DNA of 57,655 nucleotides from an uncultured Lachnospiraceae bacterium (GCA_948688495.1 CAPQSW010000008.1:34985-92639); one strand, 5' to 3'. Positions 16,602 to 26,672 are shown, counted from the stretch's first letter. Made by a program: numbers and translations. Notes: generated by a model not told the origin, from the sequence alone.

Positions 16602-19600
16602 ATGGCAGAGTATTCTGAAAATAGAATAGATATCAACACAGACACCCCCGCCCAGGACACCCATTTCCTGACAGAAGGCTCCTCCGCAAGCCATGGAATA
16701 CGGCCGCAGCGCAGCAGCAGCCAGGGAGTAACCCGGTTGATTCAGGATTATAAAGAGAGAGAAAGGCTGGCATTTTGGCAGAATGACTTGAATGGAACGA
16801 TTGCGCTCATTCCGCAAGTGAAGATTTCCTATGGAAAAATACAGGTGGAATTTAAGATCGGTGCGAAGAAAAAATACGTACTTAAAAATACGCAGATTTT
16901 TGCGGATTCATTAAGGCGTGAAGAACTTGTGCAGTATGGCAAGGAGCTGGAATTTTACCATACGCTGGAGGCTTTTACGGATACAGGCAGACCTCTGGCA
17001 GAGTTTATTTTACAGGAGGCGGAGGGGCGCAGGAATACAGGCCGGGGTTTTGAATACTATGGCAGTAAGGGGCGTTACTTGGACATAAACAGTGGGAATA
17101 TGGACAGCTTTTTTGCAGCCCTTTTAGACACCGAGTTTGAGGTGGACATGGTGGGGGCAGGCAAAGGGAAATGGCATGTTGTGGAGGAAAACTATCTGCC
17201 CGAGCTGATAATCCGGGGACATGAGGATGGGATTACGATTCATACAGAGCGGTTGTTTTATAGCCATGGGAGAAGTTACGCATATCAATGGAAGGACGGC
17301 TGTATTTATAAAGCACCCATAGAAACTGTCCGGAAAATCATGCCTTTTTGGGAACATCTGGGGAATTTCAAGTATGAAGAATTCTTTGTTGGAAAAGCGC
17401 AGCTGCCCTCTTTCTGCCAGGAACTGCTTCCGGTGCTGGAACGCCATTACCGCGTGCTTGGGCAGCAGTTTGATGAGCAGGTTTATCTGCCGTCCAAGCC
17501 CCAATATGAACTATATCTGGATGCCCCGGACAGACAGACGGTTTCCTGTAAGTTGATGGCTGTATACGGGCAGCAGAAATATAACGTTTTGGACAAGCCA
17601 CGGACATTGGAGAATCGTAATGAACTGGAAGAATTAAAGACAAGGCAGCTGGTGGAGCGCTGGTTTACGGGAGCAGACGCACAGAAGAAGCTGTTTGTCA
17701 TTGTAGGGGATGAGGAAAAATTGTATCAGCTTTTGGCAGAGGGGATGGAAGAATTATCACAAATCGGGGTCCTGTATGTCAGTGATGAGCTGGGAGGTAT
17801 CCGCCTCAGGGAATCCCCGGCAGTTTCAGTAGGTGTTTCCCTCAAAGAGAATCTTCTGGAACTGACTTTGGAGAGTGCAGAAATGCCTCTGTCAGAGCTG
17901 GTGGAAATACTATCTTCTTACCAGCGCAAACGCAGGTTTTACCGGCTGAAGAATGGTGATTTCCTGAGCATAGAGGAAGACGGATTAGCGGTGCTCTCGA
18001 GAATCCAGGACAGTGTGGTCATTTCAGCGGGCGAGTGGGAAACGGGGAGTGTTATTCTGCCGAAATACCGCGCGCTTTATCTTGACAGTGAGCTGCGGGA
18101 ACAGAATAGATTCCATATAACAAAAAACAAAGATTTCCGCGCGCTGATACGCAATATGAAAACAGTGGAAGACAATGATTTTGAAGTTCCTCCGTCTTTG
18201 GAACGGGTGTTAAGGGAATACCAGAAGCAGGGATTTCTCTGGCTGAAAACCTTGAAGGCGAATGGATTTGGCGGAATCCTGGCGGATGATATGGGACTGG
18301 GGAAGACGCTTGAGGTCATTGCATTTTTACTATCGGAGCTGGGGGAGGGGGGAAATGCCCCTAATTTTGCCTTGATTGTCTGCCCTGCATCCCTGGTGTA
18401 TAATTGGAAAAGCGAGATTGAGCGGTTTGCGCCGGAGCTTACGGCGGTTGCCGTAACCGGAACGGAGCAGAGCCGGAAGGAATTGATTCTGCGCGCAGAG
18501 GCGGGGCAGGTTTTAATTACCTCCTATGATTTGTTGCGCCGCGACATCTCCTGTTACAAAGAATGTCATTTTGCATTTGAGGTCATTGACGAGGCTCAGT
18601 ACATTAAGAATCATGTTACAAAGGCGGCACGGGCGGTGAAAGAAATCCAGGCAGATTTTAAACTGGCATTGACTGGTACGCCGATTGAAAATCGTCTCAG
18701 TGAACTGTGGAGCATTTTTGATTACCTCATGCCAGGTTTTCTGTTTCCCTACAGCAGATTTCGTGAAGAATTTGAAATCACAATTGTGGCAGAAAAAGAC
18801 GAGGACGCTGCAGACCGTTTGCGTAAGATGATCCGTCCTTTTGTACTGCGCCGTTTGAAACAGGATGTGTTAAAGGATTTGCCTGCTAAGATGGAGGAGG
18901 CAGTTTATGCGGGGATGGAAGGTGAGCAGGAACGGTTGTACCGTGCCCATGTGCAGAGATTGAAGCTGATGCTGGAGGGACAGTCGGAGGAAGAATTTGC
19001 CTCCGGTAAAATTCAGATTCTTTCCGAATTGACAAAGCTGCGCCAGATCTGCTGTGACCCATCATTGATCTATGAGAATTACCAGGCAGAATCCGCGAAG
19101 CTTGTGATGTGTATGGAGCTTATCCAGAATGCCATAGAGGGTGGACACAGGATTTTGCTGTTTTCACAGTTTACGGCGATGCTGGGGAGAATACAAGAAC
19201 AGCTAAACCAGGCACATATTTCATTTCTTAGCCTGACCGGGGCAGTCAACAAGGAAAAACGCGCGGCTCTGGTGCAGAAGTTTCAGGAGGGGAAGATTCC
19301 AGTATTCTGCATTTCCCTGAAGGCTGGTGGAACCGGGTTGAACCTGACGGCGGCAGACCTTGTCATCCACTATGATCCCTGGTGGAATGTAGCGGTGCAG
19401 AACCAGGCAACTGACCGGGCGCACCGGATTGGGCAAAGGAATCCAGTCACTGTTTATAAGCTGATTGCCAAGGGGACGATTGAGGAAAATATTCTGAAAC
19501 TGCAGGAGAAGAAGAACCAGCTTGCAGAGCAGCTTTTAGGAGCGGAAGGATTTGAAGGAGTGAAATTTACCAGGGAGGAAATGCTCGAATTGCTGGGGAG

Positions 19601-19607
19601 TGTTTAG
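16602..19607 (+). CDS. SNF2-family DNA-dependent ATPase/helicase
   Basis: A 1001-residue SWI2/SNF2 protein. After a bacterial SNF2-associated region (about 45-500), the helicase core has DDMGLGKT (about 562-569), DEAQ (about 663-666), LTGTPIENRLSELW and the C-terminal motifs FSQF, GTGLNLTAADLVIHYDPWWN and QATDRAHRIGQ. Such proteins translocate on DNA and remodel protein-DNA complexes; the cellular role is unknown. Full-length relatives usually carry an N-terminal SWIM zinc finger (CxC...CxH) before the associated domain. Here the first 50 residues are low-complexity text (DTPAQDTHFLTEGSSASHG) with no cysteine, so this domain is absent. It ends 4 bases inside the 3' end of the facing kinase gene. 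Confidence 0.92.
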   Translation: MAEYSENRIDINTDTPAQDTHFLTEGSSASHGIRPQRSSSQGVTRLIQDYKERERLAFWQNDLNGTIALIPQVKISYGKIQVEFKIGAKKKYVLKNTQIFADSLRREELVQYGKELEFYHTLEAFTDTGRPLAEFILQEAEGRRNTGRGFEYYGSKGRYLDINSGNMDSFFAALLDTEFEVDMVGAGKGKWHVVEENYLPELIIRGHEDGITIHTERLFYSHGRSYAYQWKDGCIYKAPIETVRKIMPFWEHLGNFKYEEFFVGKAQLPSFCQELLPVLERHYRVLGQQFDEQVYLPSKPQYELYLDAPDRQTVSCKLMAVYGQQKYNVLDKPRTLENRNELEELKTRQLVERWFTGADAQKKLFVIVGDEEKLYQLLAEGMEELSQIGVLYVSDELGGIRLRESPAVSVGVSLKENLLELTLESAEMPLSELVEILSSYQRKRRFYRLKNGDFLSIEEDGLAVLSRIQDSVVISAGEWETGSVILPKYRALYLDSELREQNRFHITKNKDFRALIRNMKTVEDNDFEVPPSLERVLREYQKQGFLWLKTLKANGFGGILADDMGLGKTLEVIAFLLSELGEGGNAPNFALIVCPASLVYNWKSEIERFAPELTAVAVTGTEQSRKELILRAEAGQVLITSYDLLRRDISCYKECHFAFEVIDEAQYIKNHVTKAARAVKEIQADFKLALTGTPIENRLSELWSIFDYLMPGFLFPYSRFREEFEITIVAEKDEDAADRLRKMIRPFVLRRLKQDVLKDLPAKMEEAVYAGMEGEQERLYRAHVQRLKLMLEGQSEEEFASGKIQILSELTKLRQICCDPSLIYENYQAESAKLVMCMELIQNAIEGGHRILLFSQFTAMLGRIQEQLNQAHISFLSLTGAVNKEKRAALVQKFQEGKIPVFCISLKAGGTGLNLTAADLVIHYDPWWNVAVQNQATDRAHRIGQRNPVTVYKLIAKGTIEENILKLQEKKNQLAEQLLGAEGFEGVKFTREEMLELLGSV

Positions 19608-20887
19608 GAATTTTTAAGCATAATAAGAAAGCTGGCCCCGCCGCCAGGGGTGTCTTCCATCCACAATTTCCCTTTATGCATCCGTACAATTTCCTGTGCA
19701 ATGCACAGGCCAAGTCCGAAATGTTCTTTATCCTTATGGGATTTATCGCAACGGTAGAAGCGGTCGAAGACCGCTTCTTTTTCAGCGTCTTTAATACCAG
19801 GACCATTGTCTGCAACCCGGATAATAAATTTATCTGCATCGGCTTGCAGGGAAAGTTCAATAATGCCGCCGGAGGGCGTATAGCTGATGGCATTGTCTAA
19901 CAAGATGGACAATACCTGTTCTATGCGTTCCCTGTCGCACTGGCAGGTGGAAACAGAATCGTCCGGCAAAGTAATTTTTAGGCAAATGCATTTCTCTATT
20001 GCCAGGGATTCAAATTTCTCGTAGGCGGACAACAGTAAGGTATCCAGTTCCACGCTTTCCTTACGGATTGTAAAGCGCGAACTGTCAGTACTGGACAGGG
20101 TCAGCATATCGTCAATCAGACGGCTCATGCGCTTCCCTTCCAATTCGATATTTGCAGCAAAACGTTCTGCGTCTTTTGCAGAGGCATGTTTCATGGCAGA
20201 AAGGCTGGAAAGCATGACAGTCAGAGGCGAGCGCAGCTCATGGGAAGCGGAAGCAATAAATTCCGCCTGTTTCTTTCGGTTTTCAATTAAGGGAAGAATC
20301 ATGCGCCAGGTAAAGAACCAGAAAAAGACAGCGAGGATAAGCGTGCCGGCAATATCAGCTGCGGTAAATAAAAGACGCTGCATAAAAAGCGTCTTCTGCA
20401 GATCTTCTGTGGAATGCAGAATTGCAATATTTAACACGCCGCCGTTTTTAGGAATCAGCACAACAGCGGCATGATATGTCTTGTCATCCCTAAATTCAAA
20501 TTCTGCATGTGTTGAGAGTATGGATTTAGGTGTAATGATTTCTTCATAAATCTGATGCTCATTTCTTGCTATTTCGCGTATACGAATAAAAGCTTGTTCA
20601 TGGGAAAGAGGTTTTAGGTTTCCAAAGGCCAGTGTTTTGCCATTATCACGAATATCAATTTCAAAGTGGGTGTCCGTATGGAACTGTGAGAGCCAGTTAT
20701 GGGAAATCACAGACTGGCTCTCCAGGTAGTTGACAAGCATATTAACATTTACCTGAAAATCAGAAAAGGTGCTTTCCTTTGATTCTGCTTCCTGAAAGGA
20801 GAGGCAGACCAAAGACATAAAAATCAGGATAGAGGCGCTCACTGCGGTACATAAAAGGGTAAGGCGGATATGAAGCTTTTTAAACAT
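19604..20887 (-). CDS. Sensor histidine kinase
   Basis: A 427-residue membrane kinase. TM1 (about 8-31) and TM2 (about 172-195) flank a 140-residue extracellular sensor. There is no obvious HAMP. The phospho-acceptor is H216 in SASHELRSPLTV, followed by the N box LLDNAISYTP, G1 DNGPGIKD and G2 FGLGLCIA. It is the partner of the regulator gene just upstream, whose 3' end it overlaps by 8 bases. It diverges, with the regulator, from the solute-binding protein operon, which is the likely target. Confidence 0.92.
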   Translation of the reverse strand: MFKKLHIRLTLLCTAVSASILIFMSLVCLSFQEAESKESTFSDFQVNVNMLVNYLESQSVISHNWLSQFHTDTHFEIDIRDNGKTLAFGNLKPLSHEQAFIRIREIARNEHQIYEEIITPKSILSTHAEFEFRDDKTYHAAVVLIPKNGGVLNIAILHSTEDLQKTLFMQRLLFTAADIAGTLILAVFFWFFTWRMILPLIENRKKQAEFIASASHELRSPLTVMLSSLSAMKHASAKDAERFAANIELEGKRMSRLIDDMLTLSSTDSSRFTIRKESVELDTLLLSAYEKFESLAIEKCICLKITLPDDSVSTCQCDRERIEQVLSILLDNAISYTPSGGIIELSLQADADKFIIRVADNGPGIKDAEKEAVFDRFYRCDKSHKDKEHFGLGLCIAQEIVRMHKGKLWMEDTPGGGASFLIMLKNS

Positions 20888-21560
20888 GGCGTACCTCCAA
20901 TTGGTAGCCGACGCCTCTTATTGTTTTTAGTTCGACAGAACTTTTCACACTCTTTAAGCGTCGGCGCACAAAATAAATATAGTTGTCTAAATTGCCGTCC
21001 TCAACCTCTGCATCCGGTCCCCAGACTTTTGAGAGAATGGAAATCCTGGGGATTGTCTGCCTGGGATTGCGCAGGAAAAACTCCAGTAAAGCCCCTTCCC
21101 GGGCGGAAAGGGAGCAGGAGAGATCATGGCAGTATAGTTTTTTTTGTTCTATATCAAAAGAGAGGTCCCCATATTCCAGCGGCTTGCTGCCCTCCCATTT
21201 GGAGGGGCGCCTTAATATGCAGCGTATTCTTGCGAGCAATTCTTCAAAGTCAAAGGGCTTCACCAGATAATCGTCTGCACCGCAGTCGAGACCGGTAACT
21301 TTGTCGTTTAAAGCGCCAAGTGCTGTAACAAAAATAATGGGCGTGGAGATATTTTTCTCCCGGGTAATTTTCAGGACAGAGATACCGTCAAGTCCTGGGA
21401 GCATCCGATCCAGCAGAATCAGGTCATGGGACTGCTGTTCAATGAAATGCAGTCCATCTTCCCCATCATAACATACATCAGTCTCAAAATTGCTGCTCTC
21501 CAACTGGAAACGGAGTGTTTCAGCGAGAGATTTATCATCTTCAATAATCAATATCCGCAT
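20880..21560 (-). CDS. OmpR/PhoB-family response regulator
   Basis: A 226-residue regulator: receiver (1-118) with D8/D9, phospho-acceptor D51 in LLDRMLPGLDG and K102-type lysine in LVKPFDF, then a winged-helix DNA-binding domain (about 128-222: LSAREGALLEFFLRN, VWGPD, VRRRLK, IRGVGYQLE). It is first in the leftward two-gene operon with the kinase. The region between it and the divergent lipoprotein gene contains two pairs of 11-bp direct repeats, the spacing typical for this class, so autoregulation and control of 21836-31108 are likely. Confidence 0.93.
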   Translation of the reverse strand: MRILIIEDDKSLAETLRFQLESSNFETDVCYDGEDGLHFIEQQSHDLILLDRMLPGLDGISVLKITREKNISTPIIFVTALGALNDKVTGLDCGADDYLVKPFDFEELLARIRCILRRPSKWEGSKPLEYGDLSFDIEQKKLYCHDLSCSLSAREGALLEFFLRNPRQTIPRISILSKVWGPDAEVEDGNLDNYIYFVRRRLKSVKSSVELKTIRGVGYQLEVRHV

Positions 21561-21739
21561 AGCGCCTGTCCCTCCTTTGGCGATTGATAATTGAGCGATA
21601 GATTACTGTAATAAATCGGAAATTGCGGCAGCAACGAAAAGGTTCCATCACAGTTTGCCGACTCTAATAATGCAAATATATCATAATTGATGCTTAAATA
21701 AAACAATTAATTATGCCAAAACGTGATTTCGTACTGTCG

Positions 21740-21789
21740 CTCTAAATAATCTCTAAAATTTTTCATGTAATTTAGAGAAAGGTTAGAGA
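21740..21789. promoter_or_regulatory. Paired 11-bp direct repeats, likely OmpR-type binding sites
   Basis: CTCTAAA-TAAT-CTCTAAA (21740-21757) and TTAGAGA-AAGG-TTAGAGA (21772-21789). Within each pair the heptamers are exactly 11 bp apart, and the two pairs are mirror images separated by 14 bp. This is the geometry bound by OmpR/PhoB dimers. The site lies 46 bases before the lipoprotein gene and 180 bases before the response regulator gene. Confidence 0.6.
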
Positions 21790-21835
21790 GTCCTGTGTTA
21801 TCGTATTTTTAAATTAACATGAAGGAGGATAAGAC

Positions 21836-24268
21836 ATGAAACATAGAAATTTAAAACGAATGCTCAGCCTGCTATTGACAGCGCTGTTAGTTATAGGATC
21901 ATTTTCAGGATGCAGCGGGGCAGGCAGCGGCGAAAGCGGGAATGGAGAGGGAAGCAGCAGTAAAGACGGAAAAGCCCAGGATGCAGGGAATTTGGGGGAT
22001 CAGGCGATGGGGCGTTTTCTGGAAGATGAATTGGACGTGGGCGTTGTATTTGGCAATATTTTTGATATGAAGAGACTGGAGGATGGAAGCCTGCGCATCG
22101 TTGGATCCAATGGAGATGACGAGTCCAAGGGCGTCTGGGACTCAAAAGACGCTGGGAAGACCTGGGAGAAAGCTTATGATTTTCCCGAAGAACTGCAGGA
22201 TCAGGATGAGGGGTATATAGATTATGCATCTTTATCCCCGAATGGACAGATTGTATGTGGATTTAACAGAATCGCAGACGGCGGCATCCGCACAGAACTG
22301 CATCTTCTCGACAGGGAGGGGAAAGCAAGCCGGATTCCTTTTGAACTGCCAGAAGCAAAAGGGGATTCGCGGTCCCAGTCTTTTAGCGTGAATGTGGATG
22401 TGCCGGATGGATCTGGGGAAGCGGAGGATACAAAGGATGTGGATGGATCCGGGGAAGCGGAGGAGTCTGAAAAGCCACAAGATTCAGGCAGTACTAATAT
22501 GATATTGGAACTGCGGTTTTTGGGCAATGACGAAGTTCTTGCAAAGGGCATAGATGGAACGGTTTATCAGATAAATGCAGCGGACGGCAGCGTGAAGCAT
22601 ACGTATGAGTTTGACACGTTGACGGAGAATTATCAGACGCATGTGGTGGGAAGCATGCTGATGGCACAGAACAGCTCACAGGTCCTTCTCTATGATACAC
22701 AGACTGGGGAGCAGAAATCCTCGGAGGAGGCATTGGACAAAGCCAGCGTTGAAAACGGATTTTTTAGCGCCGTTGATACCATGGATGCAGGGGAGAGCGT
22801 TTACTGTCTTTCCAGCGGCGGCCTGTACCATTATAAATTTGGCGGAAGTGTCATGGAACAGTTGATTGATGGAAGTATGAATTCCCTGGGTGCACCGGGA
22901 TGTTATCCGATTGCCCTTACGATGATAGATGAGCAGAATCTGCTGGTAGCAGCAAATGATACGAACTCGGATTCCGCACTGGGGATTGTAGTCTACAAGT
23001 ATGCCTATTCGGCGGATACTCCAGCAAAACCAGACAAAGAACTGAAGGTATATTCCCTCTATGATAATCGGGAAATCCGCCAGTCCATCAGCCGTTTTCA
23101 GAAGGAACATACGGATGTCTATGTAAATTATCAGGCAGCATTGTCAGAGAGTAACGGCGTGACAGTCTCGGATGCATTGAAGACGCTGACGACAGAGATT
23201 ATGGCAGGTAACGGACCGGATGTGCTGCTCTTGGATGGAATGCCAGTGGAGACGTATATTGAGAAAGGCGTTTTAAACGACTTGTCCGGGCTGATAAAAG
23301 ACAGCGAAAGCAGTTACTTTGAAAATATTATTAAGGCTTATCAGGATGAACAGGGCAAGATGTGCGCAGTTCCGGCAAGGTTTAAGATACCCATGATACA
23401 TGCGGACAGCGAATATTACACGCCAGGGGAGGATTTTAACGCTTTTACGGAGCGAAAAGGCACCATGGTGAATATGGAGCCTAAGAACGTAGTGGAAAAG
23501 TTTTGGTATACCTGCGGCGCAGCGTGGCAGAAAGAAGATAAAACATTAGATGAATCGAAGATTACAGAGTTTCTAAGCAGGCTGAAAAACGCCTATGGCG
23601 AGTATGACAGCAACCTGGAGAATGTAAATACAGCTATGGGCGTAACGACGGAAGGAGGCGGCACAGAAGAAATACAGGATATATCCTTGTCCAGAGGAGA
23701 TTTTGACTTGGCATTCGGAAGATGGAAGACCAATTTCGGGCTGTATGGAAGCATGGATTATGGCATGCAGCAGGCAGTAAATGAGAAATTGAAGGATGGG
23801 CACAGGGATCTGATGCCGGGGCAGGCAGACCATGTATTTGTCCCAGCCATGACAATGGGAATCAGCAGCAAAAGCGTACAGCCAAAGACGGCAGAGGAAT
23901 TTATCAAATACCTGTTTTCCACAGAGGCACAGAAGGTCTCCCAGTCGGGCGGATTTCCGGTGGAAAAGGATGCATTCCGCAGTGTCATTGACGGGCATGA
24001 ATATGAAGGCAAAGATTCTCTTGTCGGAGTCAGCAGTGGGGGGGATAATATCGATGAAATTCTTGACTTTGCAATGGTTCCTACGCCGGAGGAGGAGATT
24101 ACAAAGCTGACGGAGCTGGTAGGAACGCTTACGACTCCGGCATTGCAGGACGACGTGATTAAGGATGTTGTCGTGGAACAGGGCGAAAAAGTACTGAAAG
24201 GCGAAATCAGCCTTGAGGAAGGTACGGCTGCCATTATGCAGAAGGTGAATATTTATCTTGCGGAATAG
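21836..24268 (+). CDS. Solute-binding lipoprotein with N-terminal Asp-box domain (copy 1)
   Basis: An 810-residue secreted lipoprotein. The signal peptide ends in a lipobox with C26 (SFSGC), followed by a Gly/Ser linker. Residues about 60-400 look like a beta-propeller-type domain: an Asp-box SKDAGKTW (103-110) and repeated short beta-rich blocks (VYQINAADGSVKHTY, VYCLSSGGLYHYKF). Residues about 410-800 resemble an extracellular solute-binding protein (LKVYSLYDNREIRQSISRFQ, TEIMAGNGPDVLLLDGMPVETYIEKGVL). A variable Asp/Glu/Ser-rich insert lies near 190-220. It should deliver a ligand to the two permeases downstream; the ligand is unknown. Strong GAAGGAGGAT precedes the ATG. A close paralogue follows directly. 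Confidence 0.85.
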   Translation: MKHRNLKRMLSLLLTALLVIGSFSGCSGAGSGESGNGEGSSSKDGKAQDAGNLGDQAMGRFLEDELDVGVVFGNIFDMKRLEDGSLRIVGSNGDDESKGVWDSKDAGKTWEKAYDFPEELQDQDEGYIDYASLSPNGQIVCGFNRIADGGIRTELHLLDREGKASRIPFELPEAKGDSRSQSFSVNVDVPDGSGEAEDTKDVDGSGEAEESEKPQDSGSTNMILELRFLGNDEVLAKGIDGTVYQINAADGSVKHTYEFDTLTENYQTHVVGSMLMAQNSSQVLLYDTQTGEQKSSEEALDKASVENGFFSAVDTMDAGESVYCLSSGGLYHYKFGGSVMEQLIDGSMNSLGAPGCYPIALTMIDEQNLLVAANDTNSDSALGIVVYKYAYSADTPAKPDKELKVYSLYDNREIRQSISRFQKEHTDVYVNYQAALSESNGVTVSDALKTLTTEIMAGNGPDVLLLDGMPVETYIEKGVLNDLSGLIKDSESSYFENIIKAYQDEQGKMCAVPARFKIPMIHADSEYYTPGEDFNAFTERKGTMVNMEPKNVVEKFWYTCGAAWQKEDKTLDESKITEFLSRLKNAYGEYDSNLENVNTAMGVTTEGGGTEEIQDISLSRGDFDLAFGRWKTNFGLYGSMDYGMQQAVNEKLKDGHRDLMPGQADHVFVPAMTMGISSKSVQPKTAEEFIKYLFSTEAQKVSQSGGFPVEKDAFRSVIDGHEYEGKDSLVGVSSGGDNIDEILDFAMVPTPEEEITKLTELVGTLTTPALQDDVIKDVVVEQGEKVLKGEISLEEGTAAIMQKVNIYLAE

Positions 24269-24343
24269 ATTGATGCGTGGCGCTGCCGTTACTGATTAAA
24301 GAGAGGAAGGGAAATGCAAGGAGGAAAGCGAGGAGGAAAAGAT

Positions 24344-26632
24344 ATGAAATGCAAAAGGTTAAAGTGGATGATGGTCCTGCTGCTGGCAGTGCTGGTCTTG
24401 GGGGCAATCAGCGGATGCAGTGGGCAAAGCAAAAACCAAACAGGAAATGGCGGTCAGGATGGAAGTGTACAGGATAGTGGAGAGCAGGCAAAGGGACGCT
24501 TTCTGGAAGATGAGGTGGACACAGGCGTTGCGTTTGACAATATTTTGGATATAAAAAAACTGGAGGATGGAACAATCCGCATCGTCGGTCATGCCGGGAA
24601 CTTTGGTGTCTGGGATTCCAAGGATCAGGGGGGAACATGGGAAAAGGCATATGACCTTCCGGCAGAAGTCCAGGATCAGGGGAATACTTATCTTGCTCAG
24701 GCTGCGATATCCGGCGAAGGTCAGACAGTATGTGTGGTCAAGGAGATCACGGATGACAGCCCTGATTCTGCCCTCTATCTTGTAAACAAAGATGGCAGGG
24801 CAGACAGGATTCCCTTTGAGCTTCCAAATGACAGTGATGTGCAGTCGGAGGATGGCAGTCTTTATGGTATGTCCAACGGAATTTCGGATGTACAGTTTCC
24901 CAACAAAGATCAGATTGTGTTGCAGGATGATGCAGGGCTGGTCTATCAGGTGGGCGTTGCTGACGGGGATGTGAAACATACTTATGACTTTACTGCAATC
25001 ACCAATGACTGCCGGGTTTTTGCAGTGGGAAATACCCTGGTTGTGCAGAATTTCTCTAATGTCCTCCTCTATGATATGGAGACGGGGGAACAGAAATCCT
25101 CGGAGGAGGCATTGGATAAAAGCGGCGCAGAAAACAGATTTTTCAGCGCAGTTGATACCCTGGATGCAGGAGAAAGCATCTATTGTCTTTCATCGGGGGG
25201 TCTGTACCATTATAAATTCGGCGGTAGTGTGATGGAGCAATTGATTGATGGAAACATGAATTCCCTGGGCATGCCTTCGTGCTATCCGCTCGCTTTGGTG
25301 ATGATTGATGAGCAGAATCTGTTAGTGGTATCGAACGATCCAGAGTCCAAGTCCATAGCAGCAACGGAAGTATGGAAATACACATACTCGGCAGATGCAT
25401 CGGCGAGGCCGGATAAGGAGCTAAAGGTATATTCCCTCTATGAGAATCAGGAAATCCGCCAGTTTATCGGCCATTTCCAGAAAGAGCATGCAGATGTGTA
25501 TGTGAATTACCAGATGGCGCTGTCAGACGATAATGCAATCACAGTTTCGGATGCCTTAAAGACACTGACGACAGAGATTATGGCTGGCAATGGGCCAGAC
25601 GTATTGCTCTTGGATTATATGCCTGTAGAGACTTACATTGAGAAGGGCGTATTAAAAGATTTGTCTCCATTGCTTAAGGAAAGCGGCGGCACTTATTTTG
25701 AACATATAATCAATGCTTATCAGGATGACCAGGGGCAGATTTGTGCAGCTCCGGCAAGGTTTCTGATACCTTTGATTTATGCAGACAGCTCAGACTACAC
25801 GCCGGGGGACGATTTTAACGCTTTCACAGAGCGAAAAAGTACCATGGTTCATATGCTGCCCTGGAATGTGGTGGAAAAATTCTGGTATACCTGCGGCGCA
25901 GCATGGCAGAAGGAGGATGGGACTTTGGATGAGGCGAAGATCACAGAATTCTTAAGCAGACTGAACAGCGCTTATGGTGAGTATGATAAGAGCTTGGGGG
26001 ATAAAAATAATGAGTATTATATGGAGCGGACGACACATTTATTAGATCAGAGTTCCATGGATGCAAGGGAATATGATTTCGCATACGGAAGGGTGAACAC
26101 AAATTTCGGGCTGTGTCGAAGGATGGATTACGATATGCAGCAGGTATTGGAACAAAAATTTGAGGATGGGAAAAGAGGGTTGATGCCGGGCCAGGCTGAC
26201 CATGTATTCGTTCCCGCTATGGTTCTTGGAATCAGCAGCAAAAGCAGCCAGGCAGAGGCGGCAGAAGAATTTGTCAAGAGCCTGTTTTCCCAAGGGGCCC
26301 AGGAAGTTTCCAATGCAGGCGGGCTTCCGGTAGATGGATTTCCAGTAGAAAAAAATGCCTTCCACAGTTTTATAGACGGACATGAATATAATGAGATAGC
26401 GGGCAGCACGACGACGGTTGGAGATTTCGTTGTTATGCTGGGGCCTACACCAAAGGAGGCAATTGCGGAAATGACAGAGCTTGCCGAATCACTGACCACC
26501 CCCGCGCTTACGGATGGAGTGATTATGGATGTCGTAGTGGAACAGGGGGAAAAGGTGCTGAAAGGGGAATTAAGCCCCGAGGAGGGCACGGCAGCCATTA
26601 TGCAGAAAGTAAATATTTATCTTGCAGAATAG
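24344..26632 (+). CDS. Solute-binding lipoprotein with N-terminal Asp-box domain (copy 2)
   Basis: A 762-residue paralogue of the preceding gene with the same order: lipobox with C25 (AISGC), Asp-box SKDQGGTWEKAYDLP, YCLSSGGLYHYKFGGSVMEQLIDG, then the solute-binding half (KELKVYSLYENQEIRQFI, GPDVLLLDYMPVETYIEKGVL). Both end in EEGTAAIMQKVNIYLAE. It lacks the acidic insert of copy 1 and has a short extra GLPVDGFPVEK duplication near the C-terminus. Start: ATG 24344 follows AGGAGGAAAAG; an in-frame ATG 30 bases upstream would place a charged stretch before the signal peptide. The tandem arrangement points to a duplication followed by divergence, perhaps for two ligands. Confidence 0.85.
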   Translation: MKCKRLKWMMVLLLAVLVLGAISGCSGQSKNQTGNGGQDGSVQDSGEQAKGRFLEDEVDTGVAFDNILDIKKLEDGTIRIVGHAGNFGVWDSKDQGGTWEKAYDLPAEVQDQGNTYLAQAAISGEGQTVCVVKEITDDSPDSALYLVNKDGRADRIPFELPNDSDVQSEDGSLYGMSNGISDVQFPNKDQIVLQDDAGLVYQVGVADGDVKHTYDFTAITNDCRVFAVGNTLVVQNFSNVLLYDMETGEQKSSEEALDKSGAENRFFSAVDTLDAGESIYCLSSGGLYHYKFGGSVMEQLIDGNMNSLGMPSCYPLALVMIDEQNLLVVSNDPESKSIAATEVWKYTYSADASARPDKELKVYSLYENQEIRQFIGHFQKEHADVYVNYQMALSDDNAITVSDALKTLTTEIMAGNGPDVLLLDYMPVETYIEKGVLKDLSPLLKESGGTYFEHIINAYQDDQGQICAAPARFLIPLIYADSSDYTPGDDFNAFTERKSTMVHMLPWNVVEKFWYTCGAAWQKEDGTLDEAKITEFLSRLNSAYGEYDKSLGDKNNEYYMERTTHLLDQSSMDAREYDFAYGRVNTNFGLCRRMDYDMQQVLEQKFEDGKRGLMPGQADHVFVPAMVLGISSKSSQAEAAEEFVKSLFSQGAQEVSNAGGLPVDGFPVEKNAFHSFIDGHEYNEIAGSTTTVGDFVVMLGPTPKEAIAEMTELAESLTTPALTDGVIMDVVVEQGEKVLKGELSPEEGTAAIMQKVNIYLAE

Positions 26633-26672
26633 ATGAATGCGTGCCGCTGCCTTAAAGAAAGGAGGAGGGCAA

